DNA from: Klebsiella pneumoniae
Lineage (GTDB): Bacteria > Pseudomonadota > Gammaproteobacteria > Ga0077536
Direction: 5' to 3'
Length of the DNA stretch: 64,000 nucleotides
Assembly (NCBI GenBank): GCA_945862315.1
Contig: CAMAXW010000012.1
Span: 1 to 64,000 of the forward strand
In this document: one piece after another, positions 20,792-30,432 of the stretch
Layout of the letters: every line of letters begins with the position of its first letter
Numbering within the stretch: the stretch's first letter is position 1
Program-made: the position numbers and the translations under genes
The notes under the pieces: generated by a model
Told to the model about the DNA's origin: nothing
Database searches by the model: none
The model's input: the letters and a program-made list of their open reading frames with translations, nothing else

Positions 20792-20800
20792 TTATCCACA
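20792..20800 (+). promoter_or_regulatory. DnaA box upstream of nrdA
   Basis: TTATCCACA is identical to the high-affinity DnaA 9-mer consensus TTATNCACA. It lies 193 nt from the nrdA ATG and 40 nt before the first NrdR-like box. In E. coli the nrdAB promoter is controlled by DnaA, so a shared logic is plausible. A 9-mer can occur by chance; position is the main support. Confidence 0.55.
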
Positions 20801-20840
20801 AATTACACCCAGTTTTTAATTAAAAAATCCCCAGCCTCAT

Positions 20841-20888
20841 GCACAATATCTAGCGGTTCTTCGCTTGCGCGACCACATATTGTTGTGG
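20841..20888 (+). promoter_or_regulatory. Paired NrdR boxes of the nrdAB operon
   Basis: Box 1 (GCACAATATCTAGCGG, 20841-20856) matches the NrdR consensus ACACWATATATWGTGT well in its core. Box 2 (CCACATATTGTTGTGG, 20873-20888) matches at the conserved C and TTGTG positions. Their equivalent bases are exactly 32 nt apart, about three helical turns, as expected for cooperative NrdR binding over a ribonucleotide reductase promoter. NrdR represses these genes when dATP/ATP is bound. Confidence 0.7.
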
Positions 20889-20984
20889 TTTCATGCGCCC
20901 ACGCTCGCTACCCTTTAAGCGCGCCCGAACGCCCGCCTCCGCTGCGCATCGGTCACGTCTCAGCTCGACGTTGGAGAACATCTC

Positions 20985-23867
20985 ATGGACTTAGAACAGT
21001 CAAATTTTTCACGCAAAGTGGCAGGTAATCCAAGAGCCGACGCGCACCCTGCCGCGCACTTGGAACTTGCCGCGACCGCCCCGGGCGAACTCAAAGTGAT
21101 CCGGCGTAACGGCAAGGTCACGGTGTTTGATGCAGACAAAATTAAAGTTGCCATCACCAAGGCTTTTTTGGCCGTAGAAGGCGGCAATGCCGCCGCCTCT
21201 ACCCGCATTCACGAAACTGTCGAGGGACTGACCGACAGCGTCGTGCGCGCCATCACACGGCGCATGCCCGCCAGCGGTGCGGTGCACATCGAAGACATCC
21301 AAGATCAGGTAGAGCTAGGCCTGATGCGCGCCGGTGAACACAAAATTGCGCGCTCCTATGTGCTGTATCGCGAAGAACGGGCCCGAGAACGCCAAAAAAA
21401 GCAGGAGCTCACCGAAGCGCCCCCGCAGCGCGCCGGCCTCGGCGTGACGCGACGCGATGGCACCCGCGTGCTGCTCGACGAAAACCGGCTGCGGCGTACG
21501 GTCGGCGAAGCCTGTCAAGATTTAGCCAACACCGATCCGGGTGCCATTCTCGAGGAAGCCATGCGCTCGTTGTTCGATGGCGTGGCGGAAGATGACGTCT
21601 CCAAAGCATTGGTCATGAGCGCCCGCACGTTCATCGAACGGGAGCCGAACTATAGCTACGTGGGGGCGCGCCTCCTGCTAGACGCCTTCCGGCAGGAAGC
21701 CCTGTTGTTCACCGGTAGCCACGCGGCGGTCGCCACCCAGCACGAGATGGGGGAACGCTATCCCTACTATTTCGAGTCCTACATCAAGCGCGCCATCGAT
21801 TTAGAACTGATGGACCCACGGCTAGGCAACTTCGATCTCAAACGACTGGGCAGCGCGATCGATGCGAGCCGAGATTTCAAATTTAATTACTTAGGCCTGC
21901 AAACCCTTTACGACCGCTACTTTCTGCAGCACAACGGGACTCGCTTCGAGCTTCCGCAAGCGTTCTTCATGCGCGTTGCGATGGGCTTAGCGATCAACGA
22001 AATCGAACCCGAGCCGTGGGCGATTAAATTCTATAACTTGCTCTCCACGTTTGACTTCATGAGCAGCACGCCCACGTTGTTCAATTCTGGCACCCTGCGG
22101 CCGCAGCTTTCCTCGTGCTACCTCACCACCGTGCCTGACGATCTCGACGGCATCTTCGGTGCGGTGCGCGACAACGCTTTGCTATCCAAATTTGCTGGCG
22201 GCCTTGGCAACGATTGGACCCAAGTGCGCGGCATGGGCGCGCATATTAAAGGCACCAACGGCAAGTCGCAGGGCGTCGTGCCGTTTCTCAAAGTAGCCAA
22301 CGACACCGCCGTCGCCGTGAACCAGGGTGGCAAACGGAAGGGTGCCGTGTGCGCATACCTCGAAACCTGGCACATGGATGTTGAGGAGTTTATCGAGCTA
22401 CGCAAAAACACCGGCGACGACCGCCGCCGCACCCACGACATGAACACCGCCAACTGGGTCCCAGACTTGTTCATGAAGCGAGTTTGCGAAGACAGCGAAT
22501 GGACCCTGTTCTCACCCGATGAAGCACCAGATCTCCACGACGCCTACGGCGAAGAATTCACGCGCCGTTATGTCCACCACGAAGCCCGCGCGGCGCGTGG
22601 CGAAGTGCGTAATTTCAAGACCCTCCGCGCCTTGGATCTCTGGCGCAAAATGCTGGGCATGCTCTACGAAACTGGGCATCCGTGGATCACTTTTAAAGAC
22701 CCTTGCAATGTCCGCTCGCCGCAGCAGCATGTCGGGGTAGTACACAGTTCTAACCTGTGCACAGAAATCACCCTCAACACCTCGGCCGGCCACGAGATCG
22801 CCGTGTGTAACTTGGGCTCGGTGAACCTGGTTCAGCACATGGGCGCAGAGGGCTTGGATGTCGCCAAGCTGGAAAGCACGATCACCACCGCGATGCGCAT
22901 GCTCGACAACGTCATCGACTACAACTTCTACAGCGTCCCAACAGCGCGCGCATCCAACCTGCGTCACCGCCCGGTGGGTTTGGGCATCATGGGGTTCAAC
23001 GACTGTTTGTATCAGCAGCGCCTGGCCTATGGCTCGTCGGAAGCCGTGGCTTTCGCCGACACCTCCATGGAAGCGGTGAGCTATTTTGCGATCAAGGCCT
23101 CGACTAATTTGGCGGTCGAGCGCGGCGCCTACCCGAGTTTCGAAGGCTCGCTGTGGAGCCGCGGCATCCTACCCATCGACTCCCTAGACCTGCTAGAAAA
23201 AAGCCGCGGCGGCTACTTTGACGTCGACCGCAGCAGCACGCTCAACTGGGACGCGCTGCGTGATCGCGTGGTGGCAGTGGGCATGCGCAATTCAAATTGC
23301 TTGGCCATTGCGCCAACCGCCACCATTTCTAACATTTGCGGCGTGAGTCAGTCGATCGAACCGACCTACCAAAATCTGTATGTGAAATCGAACCTGTCGG
23401 GCGAATTCACGGTGGTTAACATGTATTTGGTGGATGACCTCAAAGCCCGCGGCCTGTGGGATGAAGTGATGGTTAACGATCTCAAGTACTACGACGGTAG
23501 CGTGGCGCAGATCGATCGCATCCCGCGTGATCTCAAAGAGCTGTACGCCACCTCCTTTGAAGTCGACCCGCGCTGGTTGGTCGAAGCCGGTTCACGGCGC
23601 CAAAAATGGCTCGATCAGGCGCAGTCGCTGAACCTCTATTTAGCGGAGCCCAATGGGGCAAAGCTCGACAATCTCTACAAACTCGCTTGGGTAAAGGGTC
23701 TCAAAACCACTTATTACCTGCGCACCATGGGCGCCACGCATGTGGAAAAAAGCACCCTGAAAGATGGCAAGCTCAATGCGGTTTATCAGCTCGCCAATCC
23801 TGCGAGCGGGGAGGCGGTGGCCAAGGCGTGCTTGATCACCGATCCCGACTGTGAAGCCTGCCAGTAA
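20985..23867 (+). CDS. nrdA: Ribonucleoside-diphosphate reductase class Ia, alpha subunit
   Basis: NrdA reduces ribonucleoside diphosphates to deoxy forms using a radical relayed from NrdB. The 960-aa protein is long because two ATP-cone domains precede the catalytic barrel: one begins at [20 protein letters not shown] (about 37) and another at [21 protein letters not shown] (about 147). The barrel has [11 protein letters not shown], the NLCTEI active-site loop, [18 protein letters not shown] and the radical-path tyrosines in [10 protein letters not shown]. The C-terminus DCEACQ supplies the redox-shuttle cysteines. P. aeruginosa-type NrdA also has two cones. It precedes nrdB by 37 nt. Confidence 0.96.
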   Translation: MDLEQSNFSRKVAGNPRADAHPAAHLELAATAPGELKVIRRNGKVTVFDADKIKVAITKAFLAVEGGNAAASTRIHETVEGLTDSVVRAITRRMPASGAVHIEDIQDQVELGLMRAGEHKIARSYVLYREERARERQKKQELTEAPPQRAGLGVTRRDGTRVLLDENRLRRTVGEACQDLANTDPGAILEEAMRSLFDGVAEDDVSKALVMSARTFIEREPNYSYVGARLLLDAFRQEALLFTGSHAAVATQHEMGERYPYYFESYIKRAIDLELMDPRLGNFDLKRLGSAIDASRDFKFNYLGLQTLYDRYFLQHNGTRFELPQAFFMRVAMGLAINEIEPEPWAIKFYNLLSTFDFMSSTPTLFNSGTLRPQLSSCYLTTVPDDLDGIFGAVRDNALLSKFAGGLGNDWTQVRGMGAHIKGTNGKSQGVVPFLKVANDTAVAVNQGGKRKGAVCAYLETWHMDVEEFIELRKNTGDDRRRTHDMNTANWVPDLFMKRVCEDSEWTLFSPDEAPDLHDAYGEEFTRRYVHHEARAARGEVRNFKTLRALDLWRKMLGMLYETGHPWITFKDPCNVRSPQQHVGVVHSSNLCTEITLNTSAGHEIAVCNLGSVNLVQHMGAEGLDVAKLESTITTAMRMLDNVIDYNFYSVPTARASNLRHRPVGLGIMGFNDCLYQQRLAYGSSEAVAFADTSMEAVSYFAIKASTNLAVERGAYPSFEGSLWSRGILPIDSLDLLEKSRGGYFDVDRSSTLNWDALRDRVVAVGMRNSNCLAIAPTATISNICGVSQSIEPTYQNLYVKSNLSGEFTVVNMYLVDDLKARGLWDEVMVNDLKYYDGSVAQIDRIPRDLKELYATSFEVDPRWLVEAGSRRQKWLDQAQSLNLYLAEPNGAKLDNLYKLAWVKGLKTTYYLRTMGATHVEKSTLKDGKLNAVYQLANPASGEAVAKACLITDPDCEACQ

Positions 23868-23904
23868 CGGTGGTGGTCCATTTCAATTTCAAGAGGAAGA
23901 TTCG

Positions 23905-25146
23905 ATGCTGATATGGGACGATCCGATAGGCAAGATGCAGGAACGCCAGGTGCGCATACCGGCGTCTGGCCTGCTCGCCACAGAAATTTTGGAGACGGTG
24001 GAAAACGCCGTAGAAAACCCGCACCTGAGTGCTAGCGTGGCGCCCCTCCACCACCCTAGTGCGCCGCTTGAGGTAGAAGAATCTACCCTAGGGCGCGCGG
24101 CAGGACTGGAAAAGGTTGAATTTGGCGCTCGCCGACTCGCCGTCGATGACAAGCAGATGATCAACTGCCGCGCCGACCTCAATCAATTAGTGCCCTTTAA
24201 GTACAAATGGGCATGGCAAAAATATTTGAGCGCCTGCGCCAATCACTGGATGCCGCAGGAAATCAACATGAACGCTGACGTGGCGTTGTGGAAAAGCCGG
24301 GATGGTCTAACCGAAGACGAGCGCCTGATCATCAAGCGCAACCTCGGCTTTTTTTCGACCGCCGATTCCCTCGTGGCCAATAATTTAGTGCTCGCGGTTT
24401 ATCGCCACATCACCAACCCTGAGTGTCGCCAATATTTACTTCGACAGGCATTTGAAGAAGCCCTGCACACGCACGCCTACCAGTATTGCGTAGAGAGCCT
24501 CGGCCTCGATGAAGCCGAAACCTTCAACATGTATCGCGAAATTCCTTCCGTGCATGAAAAAGCGTCGTGGGCGATGCGCTTCACCGAAAGTCTAGGCGAT
24601 CCTACTTTCAGCACCGGGACCCCCGCGGCGGATCAACGCCTACTCCGCGACCTCATCGCCTTCTACGTCATCTTCGAAGGCATTTTCTTTTATGTCGGCT
24701 TTGTCCAAGTACTCTCCATGGGCCGTCGCAACAAGATGACCGGCGTCGCGGAACAGTTTCAGTACATCCTGCGCGATGAATCCATGCACATGAATTTTGG
24801 CATTGATGTCATCAACCAGATCAAAGTTGAGAACCCACATCTTTGGACCGAACAATTTCAGCGCGACATTCTGGATTTAATCCACGAAGCGCTGGCCCTA
24901 GAAATTCGCTACGCGCAGGACACCATGCCGCGCGGCGTATTGGGCTTGAACGTCAATATGTTTGAGGAATATCTGCAATACATTGCCAACCGGCGCTGCG
25001 CGCAAATTGGCTTGCCGGAGCAATTTCCGGGTGCGAACAATCCGTTTCCATGGATGAGTGAAGTCATCGATCTTAAAAAAGAGAAGAACTTCTTCGAGAC
25101 CCGGGTAACGGAATATCAAACTGGCGGTGCACTTAGCTGGGACTAA
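23905..25146 (+). CDS. nrdB: Ribonucleoside-diphosphate reductase class Ia, beta subunit
   Basis: NrdB houses the diiron-tyrosyl radical cofactor. The ATG at 23905 follows an AGAGGAAG ribosome binding site and gives 413 aa; an upstream ATG inside nrdA is less likely. After a low-conservation N-terminus (about 1-80) come [15 protein letters not shown], then [10 protein letters not shown], in which E185, H188 and Y192 have the spacing of E. coli E115, H118 and the radical Y122. [10 protein letters not shown] and DESMHMNFG provide later ligands. All metal and radical residues thus appear present. A strong terminator follows. Confidence 0.96.
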   Translation: MLIWDDPIGKMQERQVRIPASGLLATEILETVENAVENPHLSASVAPLHHPSAPLEVEESTLGRAAGLEKVEFGARRLAVDDKQMINCRADLNQLVPFKYKWAWQKYLSACANHWMPQEINMNADVALWKSRDGLTEDERLIIKRNLGFFSTADSLVANNLVLAVYRHITNPECRQYLLRQAFEEALHTHAYQYCVESLGLDEAETFNMYREIPSVHEKASWAMRFTESLGDPTFSTGTPAADQRLLRDLIAFYVIFEGIFFYVGFVQVLSMGRRNKMTGVAEQFQYILRDESMHMNFGIDVINQIKVENPHLWTEQFQRDILDLIHEALALEIRYAQDTMPRGVLGLNVNMFEEYLQYIANRRCAQIGLPEQFPGANNPFPWMSEVIDLKKEKNFFETRVTEYQTGGALSWD

Positions 25147-25195
25147 TTGGGCATTAGACCAGACCTCCTCGCATGGAGCTAAGCGTGACTGCATT

Positions 25196-25236
25196 GGTTG
25201 GCGGCCGGTAACTACCCGCCGCCAACCTTTCTTATC
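25196..25236 (+). terminator. Rho-independent terminator after nrdB
   Basis: GGTTGGCGGC (25196-25205) pairs perfectly with GCCGCCAACC (25218-25227) across a 12-nt loop and is followed by TTTCTTAT. It ends the nrdAB transcript about 50 nt past the stop and separates it from the convergent chemoreceptor gene. Confidence 0.85.
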
Positions 25237-25276
25237 CCAACGCCGGCGGTGTACTCCCTGGCGCGTGATTAACGAC

Positions 25277-26458
25277 CTACGCCAACTTAAACCGAATCAC
25301 TTCCCCCTGCTGCGCCGATGCCAACCGGGACAGGTCTTGACTGGCTTGGGCAATATGCAATGCCCCCTGCGTGGCTTCGCTACCGATCGTCCGAATATTA
25401 TCCACACTACTAGAAATATGCTGAGCGTTTTGCTGCTGCTGGCGGGCGGCGGCGGCAATCTGCACATTCATGCTGCGGATGGTATCGACCATCGCGGTGA
25501 TTGATTCCAGCGAGCGGCCCGCCCGCTGCGCCTGTTGCACGCTACCTTGGGCTTTAGAAAGTCCAGACTGCATCACTTCCACGGCTATATTGGCCCCGTT
25601 TTGCAGGCGCTCGATCATGGTTTGGATTTCACGGGTTGATTGCTGAGTGCGGCTCGCGAGACTGCGCACCTCATCGGCTACCACGGCGAAGCCACGCCCC
25701 TGCTCACCGGCGCGGGCAGCCTCAATAGCGGCGTTGAGCGCCAGCAAATTGGTTTGTTCAGCGATGCCACGGATGACGTCCAGCACCGTGCCGATATTCA
25801 GGCTGTCGGCCTTGAGATTCACTAGGGCTTCGGAGGTTTGCATCACTTCGCCAGCCAGTTCTTCGATCGCCTGACTGGTGGCACGCACAACCTGGAACCC
25901 CTGCTGCGATTCTTTGTCAGCCTCGGTCGCGGCCTCAGCCGCACGTTGGGCTTTCTGCGCCACCTCATTGACCGAAGCACTCATCGCGCCGATGGCTTCG
26001 GCGACCCGCTCGGTCTCGGCACTTTGGCGATTCATACCGGCTTTGCTCTGCGAGGTCACGGTGGAGAGGTCTTCAGCGGCCGAAGCGATAGTGGCGGAAC
26101 TCGCCGCCACGGCGTCCACGAGCTGCAAGAAATTCCGGCGAGCTTTGGTGAATTCCGTGGCCAGCCGGGCGAATTCATCCAGCCCTTCGAGTTTGCAGCG
26201 CGGCGTAAGGTCGCCCTCAGCCATCTTGTTGAGGGCATTGATGATGACCTCGGTGCGTTCGCTGCTGCGCTGGCCTAAATTCAAAGCCAGTATAAAGGGC
26301 GCAATGACCGCAACCACACCCACAAGGTAGCCCAAGCCATCGGACCGTCCTGCCACCAATGCGGTGACGCCATGATAAATCAGCTGCCCACCCAGACTAA
26401 CGCCTGCCACTAACAGAAATTGCTGTTTCAGGCTGAGACCACCGGTCAAATTATTCAT
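25277..26458 (-). CDS. Methyl-accepting chemotaxis protein without periplasmic domain
   Basis: The 393-aa protein has two closely spaced hydrophobic segments (about 9-30 and 38-58) with only a few residues between, so no periplasmic ligand domain. A HAMP-like stretch ([24 protein letters not shown], about 90-112) follows. The coiled-coil signalling domain has the hairpin tip [37 protein letters not shown]. Such receptors sense internal or membrane-linked cues. No other chemotaxis gene is nearby and the C-terminus lacks a CheR pentapeptide. Confidence 0.9.
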   Translation of the reverse strand: MNNLTGGLSLKQQFLLVAGVSLGGQLIYHGVTALVAGRSDGLGYLVGVVAVIAPFILALNLGQRSSERTEVIINALNKMAEGDLTPRCKLEGLDEFARLATEFTKARRNFLQLVDAVAASSATIASAAEDLSTVTSQSKAGMNRQSAETERVAEAIGAMSASVNEVAQKAQRAAEAATEADKESQQGFQVVRATSQAIEELAGEVMQTSEALVNLKADSLNIGTVLDVIRGIAEQTNLLALNAAIEAARAGEQGRGFAVVADEVRSLASRTQQSTREIQTMIERLQNGANIAVEVMQSGLSKAQGSVQQAQRAGRSLESITAMVDTIRSMNVQIAAAARQQQQNAQHISSSVDNIRTIGSEATQGALHIAQASQDLSRLASAQQGEVIRFKLA

Positions 26459-26531
26459 CGCGCATCGCTCCCGCCAAGGTTCCTAACTGCAGGAGCTATC
26501 GGCTAGCCCCAGGTCAGACTTAAACCGGCGC

Positions 26532-27131
26532 TCAGTCGGGGGTAATCAGGTGCGCGGCGCTGACCGGGTTGAGTGACAAGCTCGCGCACCGGATGAAGTC
26601 TGCGGGCAGCGTCCAGTAGGCCGGGCACGCGGCCGCGCGGAGGAGCTCCGGGAAGGCGGCATCGACGTAGTTTGCCGCGGCAAGATCGCCCGCGCGGTGC
26701 AGGTGTTGCGGCGGCGGGGCCGACTTCAACAACAGCAGGCCCTGCGCTCCCAGTTGCTGCGCCAGCCATAAGGCGATGGCATCTGCGCACACCCGCCAGT
26801 CCTCCGCCAAGCCGCGTAGTTCTGCCGCGAGCGGTGTCCAAATGACTGCGTGTGGCGCGCTGGCTGCCGCGAGCACCGAGGATTCGACGCGCAGCGTCGG
26901 TGCTAGCGCGTGCAGCGCCAAGCCATAAATGCCCATCGCCTGCACCGCCATCTGATGCGCTAGGGCATCGCCAAAACCCCAGTGGGTTTGCAGCGCGCGC
27001 ACGGCATCAGCGAACGGCCCACCACCGGGCACGATGATCCAACGGCGCGCACGCTCAGCGCTTAGCGCTGCCAAGCACTGCGGCAATGCCGCCGCGTGCG
27101 CGAGGCTACCGCCAATCTTGATAACCCACAT
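26532..27131 (-). CDS. COG2054-type amino acid kinase family protein, MfnE-like
   Basis: The 199-aa protein has the amino-acid-kinase fold: VIKIGGSLAHA at the start, WIIVPGGGPFADAVR (about 32-46), and DAIALWLAQQLGAQGLLLLKS (about 130-150). This resembles COG2054, whose archaeal member MfnE phosphorylates an aminomethyl-furanmethanol phosphate in methanofuran synthesis. The neighbours (MfnF-like gene, pabB) fit a role in methylofuran synthesis. The ATG at 27131 has GGAG upstream and lies 26 nt inside the end of pabB. The function is family-based inference. Confidence 0.75.
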   Translation of the reverse strand: MWVIKIGGSLAHAAALPQCLAALSAERARRWIIVPGGGPFADAVRALQTHWGFGDALAHQMAVQAMGIYGLALHALAPTLRVESSVLAAASAPHAVIWTPLAAELRGLAEDWRVCADAIALWLAQQLGAQGLLLLKSAPPPQHLHRAGDLAAANYVDAAFPELLRAAACPAYWTLPADFIRCASLSLNPVSAAHLITPD

Positions 27132-28509
27132 GGGCAAGCTCCGCACGCGTAAAAACTTCCAACATCGCTGAGGCTTTGGCGAGACATTCGGCATACTCGG
27201 CCTGTAATTCCGAGTCCATCACGATGCCGCCACCCGCCCAGCAATACAGGTGATTGGCATGGCAGAGCAGCGTCCGGATGGCGATATTGGTATCCATGCG
27301 GCCATCTGCCGACACATAGCCGATAGCGCCGCAGTAAACGCCCCGTCGCGTAGGTTCTAATTCTTCGATGATCGCCATCGCCCGCAACTTGGGCGCGCCG
27401 GTGATCGACCCCCCCGGGAAACAGTCGCGCAAGACCGCTAAGGGTGTGACTTCCGGCGCAATGCGCGCCTGCACGGTGCTCACCAAGTGATGGACTTTGG
27501 CGAAGCTCTCCACCGCAAACAACACCGGTACGGCAACGCTGCCCGGGATCCCCCGCTTGCCGAGATCGTTGCGCAGAAGGTCAACAATCATCACGTTCTC
27601 AGCCCGATCTTTGGGACTTGCGGCCAGTTCCGCGGCGAGTCTGCCGTCTTCCTCGGGGGTCAGCCCGCGGGGCCGCGTGCCCTTGATCGGTTTGGTTTCC
27701 ACCTGCCCGTCGCCCACCCGCAGAAAGCACTCAGGCGAAGAGCTGAGGATCTGGCCGTCTGGCAGTCCGAGATAAGCCGAATACGGCGCCGGATTGAGCG
27801 TGCGCAAACGCAGATAAGCATCCCACGGGTCGCCCCTTACGCGCGCCGAAAAGCGTTGGGTCAGATTCACCTGGTAGACGTCCCCAGCCCGCAGGTAAGC
27901 CTTAATCTGGTGCCAAGCGGCGGCGTATTCCTCAAAGGCGAGGTCGGGTTGGACTGTGCCGGCCACTTCAAAGGTGCCGCCGAAAGCCGGCGGCGTTAAC
28001 GGTAACTGGGCATCCCACGCTTTCTGCACCCAGGCGATGTTGCAACGCGCGGCGGGATGAATCACCAACTCCGCGCGTTGTTCGAGGTGGTCGACCACAA
28101 TGGCCCAGCCATATAAACCGATGGCCATATCGGGCATCGCGATATCGCGTGCCGCGCGTATGGGTATGTCTTCGATGCGACGACCTAAATCGTAGGCAAA
28201 GTAGCCGATCGCGCCGCCGCAGAATGGGCCTGGTTCGCCGGTTGGCGGCAAATACTGTTGCAGGGCCGTGTGGAGAATGTCGAAGGGATCAGCTGCCGAG
28301 CAGCGTAGACCCTCAGCGGTGGTGAGGGCCGTGGTTGCGCCCCGCGTCACCACGCTCGCGAGCGGATCGCTGGCGATAATGTCGTAGCGCCCACCGCGCG
28401 CGCGCTGCGTACAGCTGTCCAAATAGACAAACCACGGGCGGTCTTTCAAACCGCCCAAACGCGCGGCCACCGCAGGTCGATAGTTGAGCGCGATACGTCT
28501 CACGCCCAT
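27106..28509 (-). CDS. pabB: Aminodeoxychorismate synthase component I
   Basis: PabB converts chorismate, with ammonia from PabA, to 4-amino-4-deoxychorismate, the precursor of p-aminobenzoate. The 467-aa protein has the chorismate-binding core AYLRLRTLNPAPYSAYLGLPD, SSSPECFLR, PIKGTRPRG (the PIKGT lysine distinguishes PabB from TrpE PIAGT), DLLRNDLGK, FPGGSITGAPK and GIVMDSELQAEY. It overlaps the MfnF-like gene by 10 nt and the kinase by 26 nt. The placement is meaningful because p-aminobenzoate feeds both folate and the beta-RFAP synthase step of methanopterin, whose gene is at 35-36 kb. No pabA is seen here. Confidence 0.93.
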   Translation of the reverse strand: MGVRRIALNYRPAVAARLGGLKDRPWFVYLDSCTQRARGGRYDIIASDPLASVVTRGATTALTTAEGLRCSAADPFDILHTALQQYLPPTGEPGPFCGGAIGYFAYDLGRRIEDIPIRAARDIAMPDMAIGLYGWAIVVDHLEQRAELVIHPAARCNIAWVQKAWDAQLPLTPPAFGGTFEVAGTVQPDLAFEEYAAAWHQIKAYLRAGDVYQVNLTQRFSARVRGDPWDAYLRLRTLNPAPYSAYLGLPDGQILSSSPECFLRVGDGQVETKPIKGTRPRGLTPEEDGRLAAELAASPKDRAENVMIVDLLRNDLGKRGIPGSVAVPVLFAVESFAKVHHLVSTVQARIAPEVTPLAVLRDCFPGGSITGAPKLRAMAIIEELEPTRRGVYCGAIGYVSADGRMDTNIAIRTLLCHANHLYCWAGGGIVMDSELQAEYAECLAKASAMLEVFTRAELAHVGYQDWR

Positions 28510-29552
28510 ATCAATGACCGGCCCAAGCAGCCTACCGCAACCGCCGGCGCACTCACGCTCGCCGGCTCGGCCAGAGCGCCCGGCAGCCCCAGCACCTGGG
28601 AGAAATCGCGATAGGTCCGGCCACTGGCACGCGCCCACGCCTGCACCAAAAAACGCCCTACCCCAGCACCTACGACCATTTGCAACGGTGCACCGCGCCC
28701 CTGCTCTACGCGTTGTACCGCCTCGCCCAAGCGCCTGATTTGGGCCGCAGCCAACTCCCTCGCCAGCGCTTGCAGCGCCGAAAAATTGGCCTCACCGGCA
28801 TCGTCCCCCACCATCCGGGCCAAACGTGCGGCGCTCTCACCCAGCGTTTTGCCGCGACCATCGGCACTCGGCAGCAAATCGGCGTCGGGCGGGAGTTCAC
28901 CTGTTAACCGATACACATCAGCCATGTTGGCAAAATACTCGGCCGCGATCCCCTGCCACTGCCCCGCATACATCACGCGTGCGCTCACGGCCATTACCGG
29001 CGTGCGTACCACGCCTTGATAGACTAATTCGTCACTCATCAGTCGCGTGCGATCCGCGTGGCCTTGCGTCACCACGCGGCCTTTTTCGATCCGGATGACA
29101 TCGGTCGTGGTGCTTCCCGTGTCAATGAGCAAAGCCTCGTCACAACGCTGCGCCAGTGCGGTGGCAGTGGCATGCCAGTTCATGGAGGCGACATCGCTGG
29201 CCACCACGGCGGTAGGGCGCACCAAACCGGCTTGGCGAGCATAGATGCGCAGGTGATCTTCCCCCACACGGGCTGCCATCGCCGCCACGATCGCCCTAAC
29301 CCCGGCCTCACGCGAGGGGAATAAATCGCACAGCTCACCGGTCATCGTCACGACATGGCGCGCCTCGGTCAGCCCCCAATCGGCGGCAATCAAGTCGTAC
29401 GCGCGATCGAGTTCAGACAGACCTTGCCACAGGGGGCAGGCGAGCTGGCGGACTGCGAGCAGCTCGCCGGCATCGTCAAAGGCCGCGCATTTTAGATGAG
29501 CGCCGCCGATGTCCCAGCCCACCAGCCGAACCTGCGGCAACTTCAGCCGCAC
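28500..29552 (-). CDS. H4MPT-linked C1 transfer pathway protein (COG1548/TIGR03123), MfnF-like
   Basis: The 350-aa protein is an ASKHA-fold member of the hydantoinase-like family found with tetrahydromethanopterin genes: VGWDIGGAHLKCAAFD (about 10-25), HVVTMTGELCDLFPSREAGVRAIV, VASDVASMNWHATATALAQRC and LLIDTGSTTTDVIRI. Its archaeal relative MfnF joins the furan unit to the tyramine-glutamate part of methanofuran. Bacterial methylotrophs carry methylofuran in the Fhc complex, so a similar condensation is likely. The start is a GTG at 29552; it is divergent from the HisA-like gene across 71 nt. Confidence 0.82.
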   Translation of the reverse strand: MRLKLPQVRLVGWDIGGAHLKCAAFDDAGELLAVRQLACPLWQGLSELDRAYDLIAADWGLTEARHVVTMTGELCDLFPSREAGVRAIVAAMAARVGEDHLRIYARQAGLVRPTAVVASDVASMNWHATATALAQRCDEALLIDTGSTTTDVIRIEKGRVVTQGHADRTRLMSDELVYQGVVRTPVMAVSARVMYAGQWQGIAAEYFANMADVYRLTGELPPDADLLPSADGRGKTLGESAARLARMVGDDAGEANFSALQALARELAAAQIRRLGEAVQRVEQGRGAPLQMVVGAGVGRFLVQAWARASGRTYRDFSQVLGLPGALAEPASVSAPAVAVGCLGRSLIWA

Positions 29553-29623
29553 TTGGGCGCGATCAATGACAAGACCACGGACCCATTCTTACAATCTACC
29601 TCTTGAAACAACTGGTGGGCGCA

Positions 29624-30349
29624 ATGCATTGCATTCCTGTCCTAGATATTGCCGCTGGTGGCGTCGTGCGCGCAGTGCGTGGTGAACGTGCGGCGTATCT
29701 GCCGCTGAGTTCTTGCTTGACGCAGTCTACCGCGCCGTTGGGTGTGACAGCGGCGCTGCGCGCGCAATTTGTCAGCACCATTTTTTACGTGGCCGATCTG
29801 GATGCGATCCAGCAACACGGATCCAACCACACTCTCATTCAATCGTTGGTCACCACCCATCCCGACTGCGAGTGGTGGATCGATGCGGGCTTCGAGTCGC
29901 CGACACAAATCGCGCAGTGGGCACAGCACTCCAACGTGCGCTGCGTCATCGGCAGCGAATCCCTGCACTCTGTCGCCCATTACACCACGCTGTGCGCAGC
30001 CCTGCCGGTGCGCTCGGCGGCCATTTTGTCGCTGGATCGAAAAGGCGAGGAACGCCTCGGCCCAGCGGACTTGTGGTCAACCCCGGCACGCTGGCCGCAG
30101 AGCATCATCGCCATGAACCTCGCGCGGGTTGGCGCCAGCGAAGGGCCAGATTTTGACTACCTCCGGAGATTGCGCGCACTAGCGCCCGGCGCGACCCTCA
30201 TCGCGGCGGGTGGCGCCCGGCACGGGCAAGATCTCGAATGCCTGCGTACCCAAGGTGTTGCCGCTGTGCTCCTCGCCACGGCGCTGCACGATGGTTCGCT
30301 GTCCCCCGCTCAGGTGCGCGGCTTGTTGCGCACCGCTGGCCCCGCTTAA
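29624..30349 (+). CDS. HisA-like (COG1411) protein of the H4MPT cluster
   Basis: The 241-aa protein resembles the ProFAR isomerase barrel: IPVLDIAAGGVVRAVRGERAAYLPL at the start, then FYVADLDAIQ, CEWWIDAGFES, GSESLHS, LSLDRKGEERLG and IAAGGARHGQDLE. COG1411 members are found in archaea and H4MPT-containing bacteria and are distinct from histidine biosynthesis. No his gene is nearby. The ATG at 29624 has a GGTGGG element upstream and gives the normal family N-terminus; a TTG at 29603 is possible. The reaction is unknown; a sugar-phosphate isomerisation in cofactor synthesis would fit the fold. Confidence 0.75.
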   Translation: MHCIPVLDIAAGGVVRAVRGERAAYLPLSSCLTQSTAPLGVTAALRAQFVSTIFYVADLDAIQQHGSNHTLIQSLVTTHPDCEWWIDAGFESPTQIAQWAQHSNVRCVIGSESLHSVAHYTTLCAALPVRSAAILSLDRKGEERLGPADLWSTPARWPQSIIAMNLARVGASEGPDFDYLRRLRALAPGATLIAAGGARHGQDLECLRTQGVAAVLLATALHDGSLSPAQVRGLLRTAGPA

Positions 30350-30380
30350 AGCCAGCGCGCGGCCCAGCAGAGCAGGCGCT

Positions 30381-30416
30381 GAGGTCACCGGCCGGGTTGA
30401 CTTCAACCGGTGCCTC
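30381..30416. terminator. Bidirectional hairpin between HisA-like gene and fae
   Basis: GAGG, CACC and GGTTGA pair with TCAACC, GGTG and CCTC around a CT apex, forming an imperfect long stem with bulges in the 83-nt gap between convergent genes. There is no T-tract. It is probably a transcript end or stability element for fae and the HisA-like gene. Confidence 0.45.
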
Positions 30417-30432
30417 ACCGCGGACCACGTGC

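Larger units (their letters stand above)
20672..20984. other. 313-nt intergenic region upstream of nrdA
   Basis: No gene is seen. The region holds a 7-bp hairpin just after tsaB (20735-20755; no T-tract), a perfect DnaA box (20792-20800) and two NrdR-like boxes (20841-20856 and 20873-20888). TTGGAGAACATCTC precedes the nrdA ATG as its ribosome binding site. It therefore looks like a cell-cycle and nucleotide-responsive control region. Confidence 0.7.

Noticed and set aside
28500-29552. Annotation as hydantoinase
   Set aside because: The pattern MTGELCDLFPSREAG is that of the H4MPT-linked COG1548 family.
29624-30349. Annotation as histidine biosynthesis HisA
   Set aside because: No his genes are nearby and the gene sits in the H4MPT cluster, matching the COG1411 group.
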